DNA of 64,000 bases from Microbispora catharanthi (GTDB taxonomy: Bacteria; Actinomycetota; Actinomycetes; Streptosporangiales; Streptosporangiaceae). The position numbers and the translations under genes are program-made. How positions within the stretch are numbered: the stretch's first letter is position 1; each line of letters starts with the position of its first letter. Below the pieces are notes generated by a model that made no database searches, was not told where the DNA came from, and was given only the letters and a program-made list of their open reading frames with translations. Where the stretch lies: assembly GCF_006334915.2 (NCBI RefSeq), contig NZ_VDMA02000008.1, forward strand, positions 186,001 to 250,000, given 5' to 3'. Shown piece by piece: positions 24,884-33,080 of this stretch.

Positions 24884-25498
24884 TCACCTGAACAGCACGT
24901 CCCAATGGGTGGGCTCGTCCGCCCACACGTCGGACGGCGCGGCACGGTACAGTGCCGCGCCGTCCGCGCGCGTGCGCCAGTAGCGGTAGGTCCGAGTGAC
25001 GTACGCGTCGAGGCACCGGTTGTGCGCGAGGTCCACCTTGTAGCCGGTGCCGTGGCTGTAGCGGCCGTCGGCGTGCCCGGTCTCGGTGCCGCCGGTGACC
25101 GTCACCGGGCAGCCGCTGTCCCGCCGCAGGTCGACGGTGCGCATCAGGGTGCCATACCGGATGGCCTCCAGCGACGTGCAGTACGGACGGCGGCGGTCGG
25201 CGCAGTCTTCGGTGGACTTCCAGCGCACCCCGGCGTCGAGCAGCAGGCCGGCCGCCCGCGCGTGGCCGATCCGCTCGTCCGCCGCCGTGGTGTCCCAGGT
25301 TCTCACCGTGGCGGTGAACGTGCCGGCCAGCAGCGGAGGAAGGGAGACCTCCCCCCTCACCTCGACGCCGACGCCGGGATCGGCCGCGGGCGGCGGGGAC
25401 GGCGGTGGGACGGGGTTCCTGCCGTGCTGGATGGGCAGGGAGATCAGTACGGCGGTGCCGATGCCGGCCAGCCCCCGCCATGACGGGCGGACGTCCAC
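24884..25498 (-). CDS. Exported M15-like peptidase domain protein
   Basis: A 204-residue protein with an N-terminal hydrophobic segment (LAGIGTAVLISLPI, residues about 8-22) that should export or anchor it, then a Pro-rich stretch. The C-terminal half has the zinc pattern of M15/VanY-type peptidases: SHGTGYKVDL (His and Asp ligands) and, near the end, DEPTHWDVLF (last His). That suggests a D-Ala-D-Ala type carboxypeptidase or a relative, acting outside on peptidoglycan; the match rests on these motifs only. The GTG at 25498 follows GAGG. It is convergent with asd. Confidence 0.65.
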   Translation of the reverse strand: MDVRPSWRGLAGIGTAVLISLPIQHGRNPVPPPSPPPAADPGVGVEVRGEVSLPPLLAGTFTATVRTWDTTAADERIGHARAAGLLLDAGVRWKSTEDCADRRRPYCTSLEAIRYGTLMRTVDLRRDSGCPVTVTGGTETGHADGRYSHGTGYKVDLAHNRCLDAYVTRTYRYWRTRADGAALYRAAPSDVWADEPTHWDVLFR

Positions 25499-25625
25499 GT
25501 GCCTCGTTTCCTTGGTGTTCCTCGGTCGACGACGGGGGCTGAGGTCTTCAATGCCACACGCGGGGGCCGGTCGGCCCGCTGCCACGAGGCGATTTGCCGC
25601 GACCCGTGGATCATCTTGTCGGTTC

Positions 25626-25655
25626 ATGACCGGACGCGGGCCCGAGCCGTACAGT
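25626..25655 (+). promoter_or_regulatory. Candidate promoter of the TetR gene (leaderless)
   Basis: ATGACC and TACAGT are separated by 18 bases and stand seven bases before the GTG at 25663. No Shine-Dalgarno sequence is present, so transcription probably starts at or near the start codon. Confidence 0.45.
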
Positions 25656-25662
25656 GACGAGC

Positions 25663-26310
25663 GTGGCCGAGAGTACACGGGAGCAAATCGTCGAGACGGC
25701 CCTCCGGTTGTTCAGGGATCGGGGGTACGAGGCGACCACGATGCGTGCCATCGCCGCGGAGGCGGGCGTGTCGGTGGGCAACGCCTACTACTACTTCAGG
25801 TCCAAAGAGCAGCTGATCCAGGCGTACTACGACCGGGCGCAGGAGACGCACGAGGCGGCCTGCCGTGAGGTGTTCGCCGCCGAGCGGTCGTTCGCCGGAC
25901 GGCTCGGGGGCGTGCTGCGGGAATGGGTGCGGATCTCCGAGCCCTACCACGAGTTCGCGGTGAAGTTCTTCAAGCACGCGGCGGAGCCCAGCAACCCCCT
26001 GAGCCCGTTCAGCGCCGAGTCGGCGCCCGCCCGCGAGTCGGCCATCGCGCTCTACCGGGAGGTGGTCGAGGGATCGGCCGGGCGGATGGACGACGAGCTG
26101 CGCGAGGAGCTTCCCGAGCTGCTGTGGCTGCTGTGGATGGGGGTCGTGTTGTTCTGGGTGCACGACAGCTCGCCCGGCTGCGCGCGCACCTACCGGCTGA
26201 TCGATCGGGTCGTCCCGCTCGTCGACCGGCTGGTCGGCCTGTCGCACCTGCCCGGCATCAAGGGCGTGGCCAGGGAGGTCATAGAGGTGGTCCACGAACT
26301 TCGGGCGTGA
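25663..26310 (+). CDS. TetR-family transcriptional regulator
   Basis: A 215-residue repressor-type regulator. The helix-turn-helix is IVETALRLFRDRGYEATTMRAIAAEAGVSVGNAYYYFRSKEQL (about 8-55); the C-terminal domain is helical and Trp-rich (LLWLLWMGVVLFWVHD). A GTG at 25654 is also in frame; I prefer 25663 from the -10 position. A palindrome lies 9 bases after its stop, in front of the LLM enzyme gene, so that gene is a likely target. The ligand is unknown. Confidence 0.9.
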   Translation: MAESTREQIVETALRLFRDRGYEATTMRAIAAEAGVSVGNAYYYFRSKEQLIQAYYDRAQETHEAACREVFAAERSFAGRLGGVLREWVRISEPYHEFAVKFFKHAAEPSNPLSPFSAESAPARESAIALYREVVEGSAGRMDDELREELPELLWLLWMGVVLFWVHDSSPGCARTYRLIDRVVPLVDRLVGLSHLPGIKGVAREVIEVVHELRA

Positions 26311-26318
26311 CCGCGACT

Positions 26319-26340
26319 CCATACCGTCCGGTTGGTATGG
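26319..26340. promoter_or_regulatory. Candidate TetR operator
   Basis: CCATACC-N8-GGTATGG is a perfect 7-bp inverted repeat; the inner part reads ATACCGTCCGGTTGGTAT. It lies between the TetR gene and the LLM enzyme gene. The right half TCCGGTTGGTAT recurs exactly at 29017-29028, between the amidohydrolase and SURF1 genes. Confidence 0.6.
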
Positions 26341-26370
26341 TCAGGGTCCGAGACCTTGGAAGGGGTGGCC

Positions 26371-27327
26371 GTGGACCGCTGGGGCATGACGATTCCGTTC
26401 TTCGGGCAGACGCCGGTCGAGTCGAAGGAGCTCGTCGCCGAGCTGCCCGCGCTCGGCTACACCGACGCGTGGTCGGCCGAGGTGGGCGGCACGGACGGGT
26501 TCGTCCCGCTGGCCCTGGCGGCCGAGTGGGCGCCGTCCCTGCGCCTGGGCACCGCGATCGTCCCCGTCTACACCCGCGGCCCGGCCCTGCTGGCCATGTC
26601 GGCGGCCACGCTGGCCGACCTCGCGCCCGGCAGGTTCGTGCTGGGCATCGGCGCGTCGTCCCCGGTGATCGTGGGCAACTGGAACGCCGGCGAGTTCGAC
26701 AAGCCGTACGCGCGGGTCCGCGACACCCTGCGTTTCCTGCGGGCGGCGCTGGCCGGGGAGAAGGTCACCGAGAGCTACGAGACCTTCGCCGTGAAGGGCT
26801 TCCGGCTGGAGAAGGCCCCTGCGACGCCGCCGAAGATCGTGCTCGCCGCGCTGCGGCCCGGGATGCTCCGCCTGGCCGCCCGCGAGGCCGACGGCGCCAT
26901 CACCAACTGGCTGTCGCCCGGGGACGTACGGAAGGTGCGGGGCGAGCTGGGGCCGGAGACCGAGCTGATCGCGCGCCTTTTCGTCGTCGTGACCGAGGAC
27001 GCGGCGAAGGCGCGCGAGATCGGCCGCCGGCTGCTGGCCGCCTACCTCACCGTGCCGGTGTACGCGGCGTTCCACGAGTGGCTGGGCCGGGGAGAGCTGC
27101 TGCGGCCCATGCGGGAGGCGTGGGCGGCCGGGGACCGCAAGGCCGCGCTGAAGGCGATCCCCGACGAGGTGGTGGACGACCTCGTCGTGCACGGCGACGC
27201 GGCGACCTGCCGGGCCCGGGTGCGGGAGTACGTGGCCGCCGGGCTGGACACGCCCGTGCTTGCCCCGCTGCCGGGTGGGGACCTGCCGCTCGCCGACACC
27301 GTACGGGCGCTCGCGCCCGGCGCCTGA
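26371..27327 (+). CDS. LLM class F420-dependent oxidoreductase
   Basis: A 318-residue luciferase-like TIM-barrel enzyme (MTIPFFGQTPVESKELVAELPALGYTDAWSAE..., LRLGTAIVPVYTRGPALLAMSAATLADLAPGRFVLGIG). The sequence pattern fits the F420-dependent LLM group more than FMN-dependent monooxygenases, but the cofactor is not certain. The substrate is unknown. I start at the GTG at 26371, with AAGGGG seven bases upstream; a GTG six bases earlier is also possible. It is probably controlled by the TetR gene in front of it. Confidence 0.88.
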   Translation: MDRWGMTIPFFGQTPVESKELVAELPALGYTDAWSAEVGGTDGFVPLALAAEWAPSLRLGTAIVPVYTRGPALLAMSAATLADLAPGRFVLGIGASSPVIVGNWNAGEFDKPYARVRDTLRFLRAALAGEKVTESYETFAVKGFRLEKAPATPPKIVLAALRPGMLRLAAREADGAITNWLSPGDVRKVRGELGPETELIARLFVVVTEDAAKAREIGRRLLAAYLTVPVYAAFHEWLGRGELLRPMREAWAAGDRKAALKAIPDEVVDDLVVHGDAATCRARVREYVAAGLDTPVLAPLPGGDLPLADTVRALAPGA

Positions 27328-27423
27328 CGCCGTTCCGCTGCGCGCCTGACGGAACCGGCGGGGCGCCGCCGTACGTTAACCAGAGGGCAAAGCGGGCAGA
27401 GGTGTTCCCCTGGAGGTGTCCTC

Positions 27424-27774
27424 ATGGTGAAGGCAGGACGTGCGGCGGCCACCTGGCGCGCCTACCGCGAGGTCTCCAAGCCCGGCTCGCCGGGATTCGG
27501 GGCCCGGCTGCGGGCCGTGCCCCGGATGCTCCGCGCCGCGGTGAAGGGCGACTACCCCGGCCTGACCAAGGGCAAGATCGCCATGCTCGGCATGGCCGTG
27601 GCGTACATCGTGTCGCCCATCGACGTGGTCCCCGACTTCCTCCTCGGTATCGGCGTCGTCGACGACTTCGGCGTGTTCCTGTGGCTGGCGAGCGCGCTGC
27701 TCGGCGAGAGCGGCCAGTTCGTCGAGTGGGAGCACGGCGGCCGGCCCGCCCAGACCGGCAAGGTCCGGCGTTAG
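27424..27774 (+). CDS. YkvA family (DUF1232) membrane protein
   Basis: A 116-residue protein with the DUF1232 core: KIAMLGMAVAYIVSPIDVVPDFLLGIGVVDDFGVFLWLAS, in which the SPID-PD motif sits between two hydrophobic segments. The family is widespread, membrane-associated and of unknown function. GGAGG precedes the ATG at 27424. The stop overlaps the convergent amidohydrolase end by four bases. Confidence 0.88.
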   Translation: MVKAGRAAATWRAYREVSKPGSPGFGARLRAVPRMLRAAVKGDYPGLTKGKIAMLGMAVAYIVSPIDVVPDFLLGIGVVDDFGVFLWLASALLGESGQFVEWEHGGRPAQTGKVRR

Positions 27775-28967
27775 AGCTGCTCCTGCCGCAGCCAGGCCCG
27801 CGAGGGCAGCGGGTGGCCGAACAGGCGGGCGGCGTTGCCGTACGAGACCCTGGCGATGTCGGCGGGGGGCAGGCTGCCGAGGTTGCGGGCGACGGCGCGC
27901 TGGGTGTCGGGCCAGGTGGACTCCGCGCGCGGGTAACCGGCCTCAAGCAGCACGCGCTCCATGCCCACGGCGAGCCGCACCGAGCTCAGCGCGCTGTCGT
28001 CGAGCGTGCCGAAGAAGAAGTTGCGCCGCAGCACCTCGCTGGGCTTGAGGCCGCCCTCCCAGCTCGGCTCGCCGGCCACGGGGTGATCGAGCGCGTAGTC
28101 GGCCCGCTCGGCGAGCATCGGCAGCCACCCGACGCCGCCCTCCACGATGAGGACGCGCAGCTTGGGGAAGCGCAGCGCCACCCCCGACCACAGCCAGTCG
28201 GCGCAGGCGAACATCGCGCTCGCCGGGATCAGCGTGGTGATCGCCTCGACCGGGGTGTCGGGTGAGGGCACCGGCGCCCAGGAGGACGCGCCGGTGTGCA
28301 GGCACACGACCGTCCCGGTCTCCTCGCAGGCGGCGAAGAACGGGTCCCAGTGGCGGCTGTGGATGGACGGCAGCCGCAGCCGGGTGGGGAACTCGGGGAA
28401 AACGACGGCCTTGAAACCGCGTGACGCGTTGGCCCTGATCTCCTTCGCCGCGATCTCGGGGTCGGGGAGCCAGGGAAGCTGGAGTGCGATCATGCGCTCG
28501 GGGTAGGTGCCGGCCCACACGTCGACGTGCCAGTCGTTCCAGGCGCGCACGAGCGCGAGCCCGAGGTCCTGGTCGCGGGTGCGGCCGAACGCCACCCCCG
28601 CCTGGTTCGCCAGCATGCCGGGGAAGCACAGCGCCGCCCAGATCCCGGCCCGGTCCATGTCGCCGATCCGGGCCTCGATGTCGTAGCAGCCCGGCCGCAT
28701 GTCCTCGAAGCGGACGGGATCGAGCGTCCACTGTTCCTTGGGCAGGCCCGCGCCCACGTCCAGCCCGGCGCAGGGATAGGTGGCGCCGCTGTACCGCCAC
28801 ACCTGGTGGCCCGAGTCGGTCTCCACGACCTTGGGCGCGAGGTCCTTGTACTTCTCCGGGAGGCGGTCCTCGAAGAGGTCGGCCGGCTCGATCAAGTGAT
28901 CATCGACCGAGATGATCACGTAGTCCCGCCGCCTCGGCTCTGGGTCGGGATGCAGCGGCGTAGTCAC
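27771..28967 (-). CDS. Amidohydrolase 2 family protein
   Basis: A 398-residue TIM-barrel metal hydrolase. The first metal motif is the DDHLIEP (about 20-26) variant of DxHxxxP, later ones are CLHTG and the catalytic Asp region; the helix GVGWLPMLAERAD is typical of the family. Relatives include decarboxylases of aromatic acids and hydrolases; which one this is cannot be read. The GTG at 28967 lies 8 bases after a good -10 box, so the message is probably leaderless; a TTG at 28988 is in frame further up. Confidence 0.87.
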   Translation of the reverse strand: MTTPLHPDPEPRRRDYVIISVDDHLIEPADLFEDRLPEKYKDLAPKVVETDSGHQVWRYSGATYPCAGLDVGAGLPKEQWTLDPVRFEDMRPGCYDIEARIGDMDRAGIWAALCFPGMLANQAGVAFGRTRDQDLGLALVRAWNDWHVDVWAGTYPERMIALQLPWLPDPEIAAKEIRANASRGFKAVVFPEFPTRLRLPSIHSRHWDPFFAACEETGTVVCLHTGASSWAPVPSPDTPVEAITTLIPASAMFACADWLWSGVALRFPKLRVLIVEGGVGWLPMLAERADYALDHPVAGEPSWEGGLKPSEVLRRNFFFGTLDDSALSSVRLAVGMERVLLEAGYPRAESTWPDTQRAVARNLGSLPPADIARVSYGNAARLFGHPLPSRAWLRQEQL

Positions 28968-28975
28968 GGTAGTAA

Positions 28976-29005
28976 ACGGTAGGGCCAAGGGATAACACCG
29001 TACAA
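28976..29005 (-). promoter_or_regulatory. Candidate promoter of the amidohydrolase gene
   Basis: On the minus strand TTGTAC and TACCGT are 18 bases apart and the -10 box ends eight bases before the GTG start. TCCGGTTGGTAT, shared with the TetR site at 26327-26338, lies 11 bases upstream of the -35 box. Confidence 0.55.
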
Positions 29006-29036
29006 GCTGCGAGGTCTCCGGTTGGTATCCGTTCGC

Positions 29037-29822
29037 TCACCTTGCGGCGCGTACGGTCACGGTTTGTGACACCTGCTCCGTACGGAGATCGCGGGCCTCC
29101 CGGCGCACCAGAAGCACCCAGCCGCCCACCGCGATCCCGATGAACAGCCACCACTGCACGGCGTACGCCAGGTTGAGCCCGCCTCCGGCGCCGACGTCGG
29201 GCGGGGGCAGGAGTTCGGGCGCGGGAGCGCCCTGCGGCTGCTGCGCGGTGAGCTCCACGAACCCGCCGAAGACCGCGTACGGCAGGCCCTCGGCGATCCG
29301 GGGCGTGTCGATCAGCAGGATCTGGCCGGAAGGCAGGCCGGACCGGTTCCTGATGCCGGTGTTGTCCTGCGTCTCCGCAGGGCGGAGCCGTCCGGTGACC
29401 GTCACCTCTCCCGTGGGCGGGGCGGGCACCTGCGGCGGAGTCTCGGCGGTCGCTCCGGCCGGGACCCAGCCCCGGTTCACCAGCACGGCGCCCTGCGGCG
29501 TGACGAGCGGAGTGACCACGTAGAACCCGACGCGGCTGTTGAGGGTGCGCCTGCGCACCACGAGCTCGTGGGCGGGGTCGTACCGTCCGGTGGCGGTGAC
29601 GAGGCGATACCTGTCCCGCTCCGGCACCGGCACTCCGGTCCGGTCCAGCCGATCGAGCGGCACGGGCGCGGCGGCGAGGTTGGCGGTGATCCGCGCGCTG
29701 TCGGCCGACCGCTCCTCGAACCGTCCCCACTGCCACCTTCCCAGGAAGAAGAAGGCAGGGATCAGCACGAGCACGAGCAGGTGCAGCCCGACCCAGCGGC
29801 GCGAGAGGAGGAACCGGTACAC
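29037..29822 (-). CDS. SURF1 family protein
   Basis: A 261-residue membrane protein that helps assemble cytochrome c oxidase (heme a insertion). It has one membrane helix near the N-terminus (WVGLHLLVLVLIPAFFFLGRWQWGR) and one near the C-terminus (LAYAVQWWLFIGIAVGGWVLLVRRE), with the SURF1 core between them facing outside (VLVNRGWVP, GRLRPAE, ELTAQQP). The GTG at 29822 is the start; no strong Shine-Dalgarno sequence is visible. No oxidase gene is nearby. Confidence 0.92.
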   Translation of the reverse strand: MYRFLLSRRWVGLHLLVLVLIPAFFFLGRWQWGRFEERSADSARITANLAAAPVPLDRLDRTGVPVPERDRYRLVTATGRYDPAHELVVRRRTLNSRVGFYVVTPLVTPQGAVLVNRGWVPAGATAETPPQVPAPPTGEVTVTGRLRPAETQDNTGIRNRSGLPSGQILLIDTPRIAEGLPYAVFGGFVELTAQQPQGAPAPELLPPPDVGAGGGLNLAYAVQWWLFIGIAVGGWVLLVRREARDLRTEQVSQTVTVRAAR

Positions 29823-29871
29823 GTCACCAGCCTAGGCAGCCACCGGGGTGGTATGGATTTCAGGCCGTGTC

Positions 29872-30357
29872 TCAGGCTGGGGTGCTGAGGCGGGCGCCGG
29901 GGCCGGGGCGGGGGGTCACCTCGCGCGGGCCGCCGACCTCGTGGCCGTCCTCGCACACCAGGTGCAGCGCGACGGGCGCGCCGCACTCACGGTGGGTCAC
30001 CACGACCGGCGGTCCCTCGGGATCGGCCACATAGCGGTCGCCCCAGTGCATGAGCGCGATCATGATCGGGTAGAGGTCGAGGCCCTTCTGGGTGAGCCGG
30101 TACTCGTCGCGCTGGCGCTGGCCTGGCTCCTGGTAGGGCACCTTGCGCAGCAGGCCCTCGTCCACGAGCCGGGACAGCCGCGCGCTCAGCACCTGCCGGG
30201 GCGCGCCGGTGCGCGTCTGAAGGTCGGCGAACCGCCGGACGCCGTTGAACGCCTCCCGCAGGACCAGGAACGTCCACTTCTCGCCGAGCACGGCGAGGGT
30301 TCGCTCGATGGAGCAGTTGTCCACCCGATAACGCCGCATGTCGCGCATCGTAACCAC
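29872..30357 (-). CDS. HxlR-family transcriptional regulator
   Basis: A 161-residue winged-helix regulator. The family start is RRYRVDNCSIERTLAVLGEKWTFLVLREAFNGVRRFADLQ, with the conserved Cys in DNCSIER that senses thiol or electrophile stress in some members. The C-terminal tail adds a possible CxxC-like pair (HRECGAPVALHLVCEDGHE), which is extra to the core fold. I use the GTG at 30357, five bases after GGAGG. Divergent from a GNAT gene; symmetric repeats lie between them. Confidence 0.9.
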   Translation of the reverse strand: MVTMRDMRRYRVDNCSIERTLAVLGEKWTFLVLREAFNGVRRFADLQTRTGAPRQVLSARLSRLVDEGLLRKVPYQEPGQRQRDEYRLTQKGLDLYPIMIALMHWGDRYVADPEGPPVVVTHRECGAPVALHLVCEDGHEVGGPREVTPRPGPGARLSTPA

Positions 30358-30386
30358 AACATCCTCCCACATCTAAGTCTACTTGA

Positions 30387-30417
30387 CAGACTCAGCTTGC
30401 CCAGGAGAGTCTGAGTC
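30387..30417. promoter_or_regulatory. Symmetric repeats between HxlR and GNAT genes
   Basis: CAGACTC (30387-30393) is mirrored by GAGTCTG (30407-30413), and GACTCAG (30389-30395) by CTGAGTC (30411-30417). A TTGACA hexamer at 30383-30388 overlaps the left arm, so a -35 box may be covered. Also AAGTCTACTT just upstream resembles HxlR-type AAGT/ACTT symmetry. Probably the operator region of the HxlR regulator. Confidence 0.5.
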
Positions 30418-30418
30418 C

Positions 30419-30937
30419 ATGTTGGGAACTCAGGTGAGGCTCCTTGTGGACATCCGCGCGGCGCGTCCTTGCGACGACGAGGAGCGGGTGCGGCACTTCG
30501 TGGAGGGCCTGTCGCAGGCCACGCTGACGAACCGCTTCTTCGTCGGCCTGGGCCGGCCGAGCGCGAGCCTGATCCGAGCGATGGTCGCGCGCGACGACAG
30601 GCGGGACGCGCTGCTCGCGCTGCACGGCGACGCCGTGATCGGGCACGCCATGAGCCACCTGGCCGAGGGCGAGGCGGAGATCGCGGTCGTGGTGGACGAC
30701 CGGTGGCAGAGCCTCGGTGTGGGCTCGCGGCTCGTGCGCACCCTCCTGCGGCGGGCGTCCGTACGCGGTGCGGTCGTCGTCGGCATGGACGTCATGACCG
30801 AGAACCGGCGGGTTCTGTCCATGGTGCGCAGGGCCTGGCCCTCTGCCACAATCGACACACAGGGCACATCCGTCGAGATCAAAGCCGACCTCGCATTTGC
30901 AGAACAAGGTTCTGTTGGTTCACCATTGACTATGTGA
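30419..30937 (+). CDS. GNAT family N-acetyltransferase
   Basis: A 172-residue acetyl-CoA-dependent transferase. The acetyl-CoA loop is recognisable as VVVDDRWQSLGVGSRLVRTLLRRA (Q/RxxGxG/A form). The N-terminal part (ARPCDDEERVRHFVEGLSQATLTNRFFVGLG) resembles the GNAT module attached to acyl-CoA synthetase-like Pat enzymes, so a protein-acetylating role is possible. ATG at 30419 follows AGGAGAG at some distance. The stop overlaps the next TetR start as GTGA. Confidence 0.85.
   Translation: MLGTQVRLLVDIRAARPCDDEERVRHFVEGLSQATLTNRFFVGLGRPSASLIRAMVARDDRRDALLALHGDAVIGHAMSHLAEGEAEIAVVVDDRWQSLGVGSRLVRTLLRRASVRGAVVVGMDVMTENRRVLSMVRRAWPSATIDTQGTSVEIKADLAFAEQGSVGSPLTM
30900..30914. promoter_or_regulatory. 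Inverted repeat at the GNAT-TetR junction
   Basis: CAGAAC-AAG-GTTCTG is a perfect 6-bp inverted repeat inside the last codons of the GNAT gene, 20 bases before the TetR start. It may be an operator of that TetR protein; its place within coding sequence makes chance possible. Confidence 0.35.
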
Positions 30938-31524
30938 AGAACGCGAAGAGCGGGCGAGACGGCAGGGCCAGGATCATCGAGGGCGCCCTGCGCAGGTTCA
31001 GCCAGAGCGGGGTGTCGGCCACCACCCTGGCCAGCCTCCGGCAGGAGAGCGGCGTCAGCGTCGGCAGCTTCTATCACCACTTCACGAGCAAGGAACACGT
31101 CTTCGGCGTGCTCTACGCCGAGATCCTGGACATGTACCAGGACGCCTTCGTCGGCGAGCTCGTCCGCCACGAGGACGCCCGCGCCGGCATCGAGGCCATC
31201 GTCGCGATGCACATGGCCTGGTGCGGCGAGCACCCCGAGCGTGCCCGCCTCCTGATCAGCGAGCGCCCGCCCCGGCGCAACGAGCCCGGCGGGCCGGAGG
31301 TCGCCGAATCGAGGCGCGAGTTCTTCCGGCAGGTCGCCGACTGGTGGCGGCCGCACATGAAGGACGGCGTGCTCCGCCCCGTCCCCGCCACCATGTGCTA
31401 CGTGCTGTGGCTCGGCCCGGCGCAGGAGATGTGCCGGCTGTGGTTCAGCGGCGCCCACCAGCCCACCGAGGAGGAGATCCGCGAGCTGGGCGAGGCCGCC
31501 TGGAACAGCCTCAAGATGCCGTAG
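30934..31524 (+). CDS. TetR-family transcriptional regulator
   Basis: A 196-residue regulator with helix-turn-helix ARIIEGALRRFSQSGVSATTLASLRQESGVSVGSFYHHFTSKEHVF (about 12-57) and a helical C-terminal ligand domain. The GTG at 30934 overlaps the GNAT stop, so it is translated from the same message. A more upstream start in the same frame would lie wholly inside GNAT and is not credible. Targets are unknown. Confidence 0.88.
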   Translation: MKNAKSGRDGRARIIEGALRRFSQSGVSATTLASLRQESGVSVGSFYHHFTSKEHVFGVLYAEILDMYQDAFVGELVRHEDARAGIEAIVAMHMAWCGEHPERARLLISERPPRRNEPGGPEVAESRREFFRQVADWWRPHMKDGVLRPVPATMCYVLWLGPAQEMCRLWFSGAHQPTEEEIRELGEAAWNSLKMP

Positions 31525-31544
31525 CCCCGCGATAGATTCGAGGC

Positions 31545-33014
31545 GTGGACGCCCCTTCTGACCTGGTCCGGCGGCTTCGCGACAGATTCGTGGAGGCCGG
31601 TTACACGATCGACGGCGTGCGTGAGCGGCTGGGCGACATGGCCGCCTCCGCCCTGGCCCGTGAGGAGATCGTGCCCGCGCTGCGCGCCACCAGGGACGCC
31701 GACCCCCTCGCCACGCTGATCCGACTGTGGTGGCTGGGCGCCCCGGCCAGCATGGCCGCCGCCGACCTCCCGCTGCAGGACCTCATCGAGGCCGGGCTGC
31801 TGGTGCGCCTGGGCGACTCCGTGCAGGCCACCGTGCACCTCCAGCCCTGGGACACCGGAACGGGCGACCCGGCGTACGTGGTGTCCGACCGCAAGGTGCG
31901 GCCCGGCGACCCCTCCCTGCGGCCCGACCACGTGGTCGGAGCGGGCGGCGCCTCGGCCAACCTCGCCCAGCTCGGCTGGACCGCCCCGGTCGGCCGGGCG
32001 CTCGACCTCGGCACCGGCTGCGGCGTGCAGGTGTTGCACCTGGCGCCCAGGGCGGAGCACGTCGTCGCGACCGACGTGAACCGCAGGGCCCTGCGGCTGG
32101 CCCGCCTCAGCTGGGGCCTGTCCGGCATGACCGGAGTCGAGGCGCGCGAGGGCTCGATGTACGACCCGGTGGACGGCGAGCGCTTCGACCTCGTGGTGTC
32201 CAATCCGCCGTTCGTCATCGCGCCCGAGGCCAGATACACCTACCGGGAGGCCGGGCGGCGCGGCGACGAGTTCTGCCGCGACCTCGTACGGCGCACGCCC
32301 CGGCACCTCGCCCAGGGCGGCCAGGCGCGCTTCCTCGCCAACTGGCTGCACGTCAAGGGCGAGGACTGGCAGGACAGGGTGGGCGGCTGGCTTGCCGAGA
32401 CCGGCTGCGACGGCTGGGCCGTGCAGCGCGACGTGCAGGACCCGGCCGAGTACGTCGAGCTGTGGCTGCGGGACTCCGCGGAGCACGGCACCTCGGCCTA
32501 CCGGGAGCGTTACGACGAGTGGCTCGGCTGGTTCGAGTCGATGGACGTGACCGGCGTCGGCTTCGGCTGGATCGCCCTGCACGACTCCGGCTCGCTGAGC
32601 CCGCTCGTGCGGGTGGAGGAGATGACGCAGCCGGTCGAGCCCCCGTCCGGCGCGCTGGTCGAGGAGGTTCTGCGCGCGGCGCGCGCCGCCCACGAGCTGT
32701 CCGACGAGGACCTGCTCGACGCGCGGCTGAAGGTGGCCGAGGGCGTCGTGGAGGAGCGCGTCGGCCCGCCCGGCGCCGACGACCCCTCCCGCATCGCCCT
32801 GCGGCAGACCCGGGGCGCGCGCCGTACGGCCGCCGTGGGGACGGTGGAGGCGGCCCTGGCGGGGGTGTGCGATGGCGATCTGCCCACGCGCCCGCTGCTC
32901 GCCGCGATCGCCGAGCTGACCGATGAGGACCCCGCCGCGGTGCTCCGCGACGCCCCCGCGGCGCTGCGCCCCCTGATCGCGGACGGTTTCCTGACGGTTG
33001 CAAGCCTCCGTTGA
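31545..33014 (+). CDS. SAM-dependent methyltransferase (HemK/PrmA-like small-domain type)
   Basis: A 489-residue protein. The N-terminal about 130 residues are a helical domain (RRLRDRFVEAGYTIDGVRERL). The SAM site is LDLGTGCG (153-160) with TDVNRRAL following, and the N-methyltransferase motif NPPF starts at Asn220, as in enzymes acting on Gln or exocyclic base nitrogens. A long C-terminal extension has no motif I know. The target could be a ribosomal or release-factor protein or RNA. TAGATT lies six bases before the GTG start, so the message is probably leaderless. Confidence 0.87.
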   Translation: MDAPSDLVRRLRDRFVEAGYTIDGVRERLGDMAASALAREEIVPALRATRDADPLATLIRLWWLGAPASMAAADLPLQDLIEAGLLVRLGDSVQATVHLQPWDTGTGDPAYVVSDRKVRPGDPSLRPDHVVGAGGASANLAQLGWTAPVGRALDLGTGCGVQVLHLAPRAEHVVATDVNRRALRLARLSWGLSGMTGVEAREGSMYDPVDGERFDLVVSNPPFVIAPEARYTYREAGRRGDEFCRDLVRRTPRHLAQGGQARFLANWLHVKGEDWQDRVGGWLAETGCDGWAVQRDVQDPAEYVELWLRDSAEHGTSAYRERYDEWLGWFESMDVTGVGFGWIALHDSGSLSPLVRVEEMTQPVEPPSGALVEEVLRAARAAHELSDEDLLDARLKVAEGVVEERVGPPGADDPSRIALRQTRGARRTAAVGTVEAALAGVCDGDLPTRPLLAAIAELTDEDPAAVLRDAPAALRPLIADGFLTVASLR

Positions 33015-33048
33015 TCGGAGTTTGAACGGCCCGGGCGACAGTGGTCCT

Positions 33049-33080
33049 GCGCGGGCTTCGGGGGGGTTCGGAGCCCGCGC
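33049..33080 (+). terminator. Hairpin after the methyltransferase gene
   Basis: GCGCGGGCT and AGCCCGCGC form a perfect 9-bp stem around a 14-base G-rich loop, 35 bases after the stop. There is no T run, so it may be an actinomycete-type terminator without a U tract. The rest of the 256-base gap to 33271 shows nothing I recognise. Confidence 0.5.
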
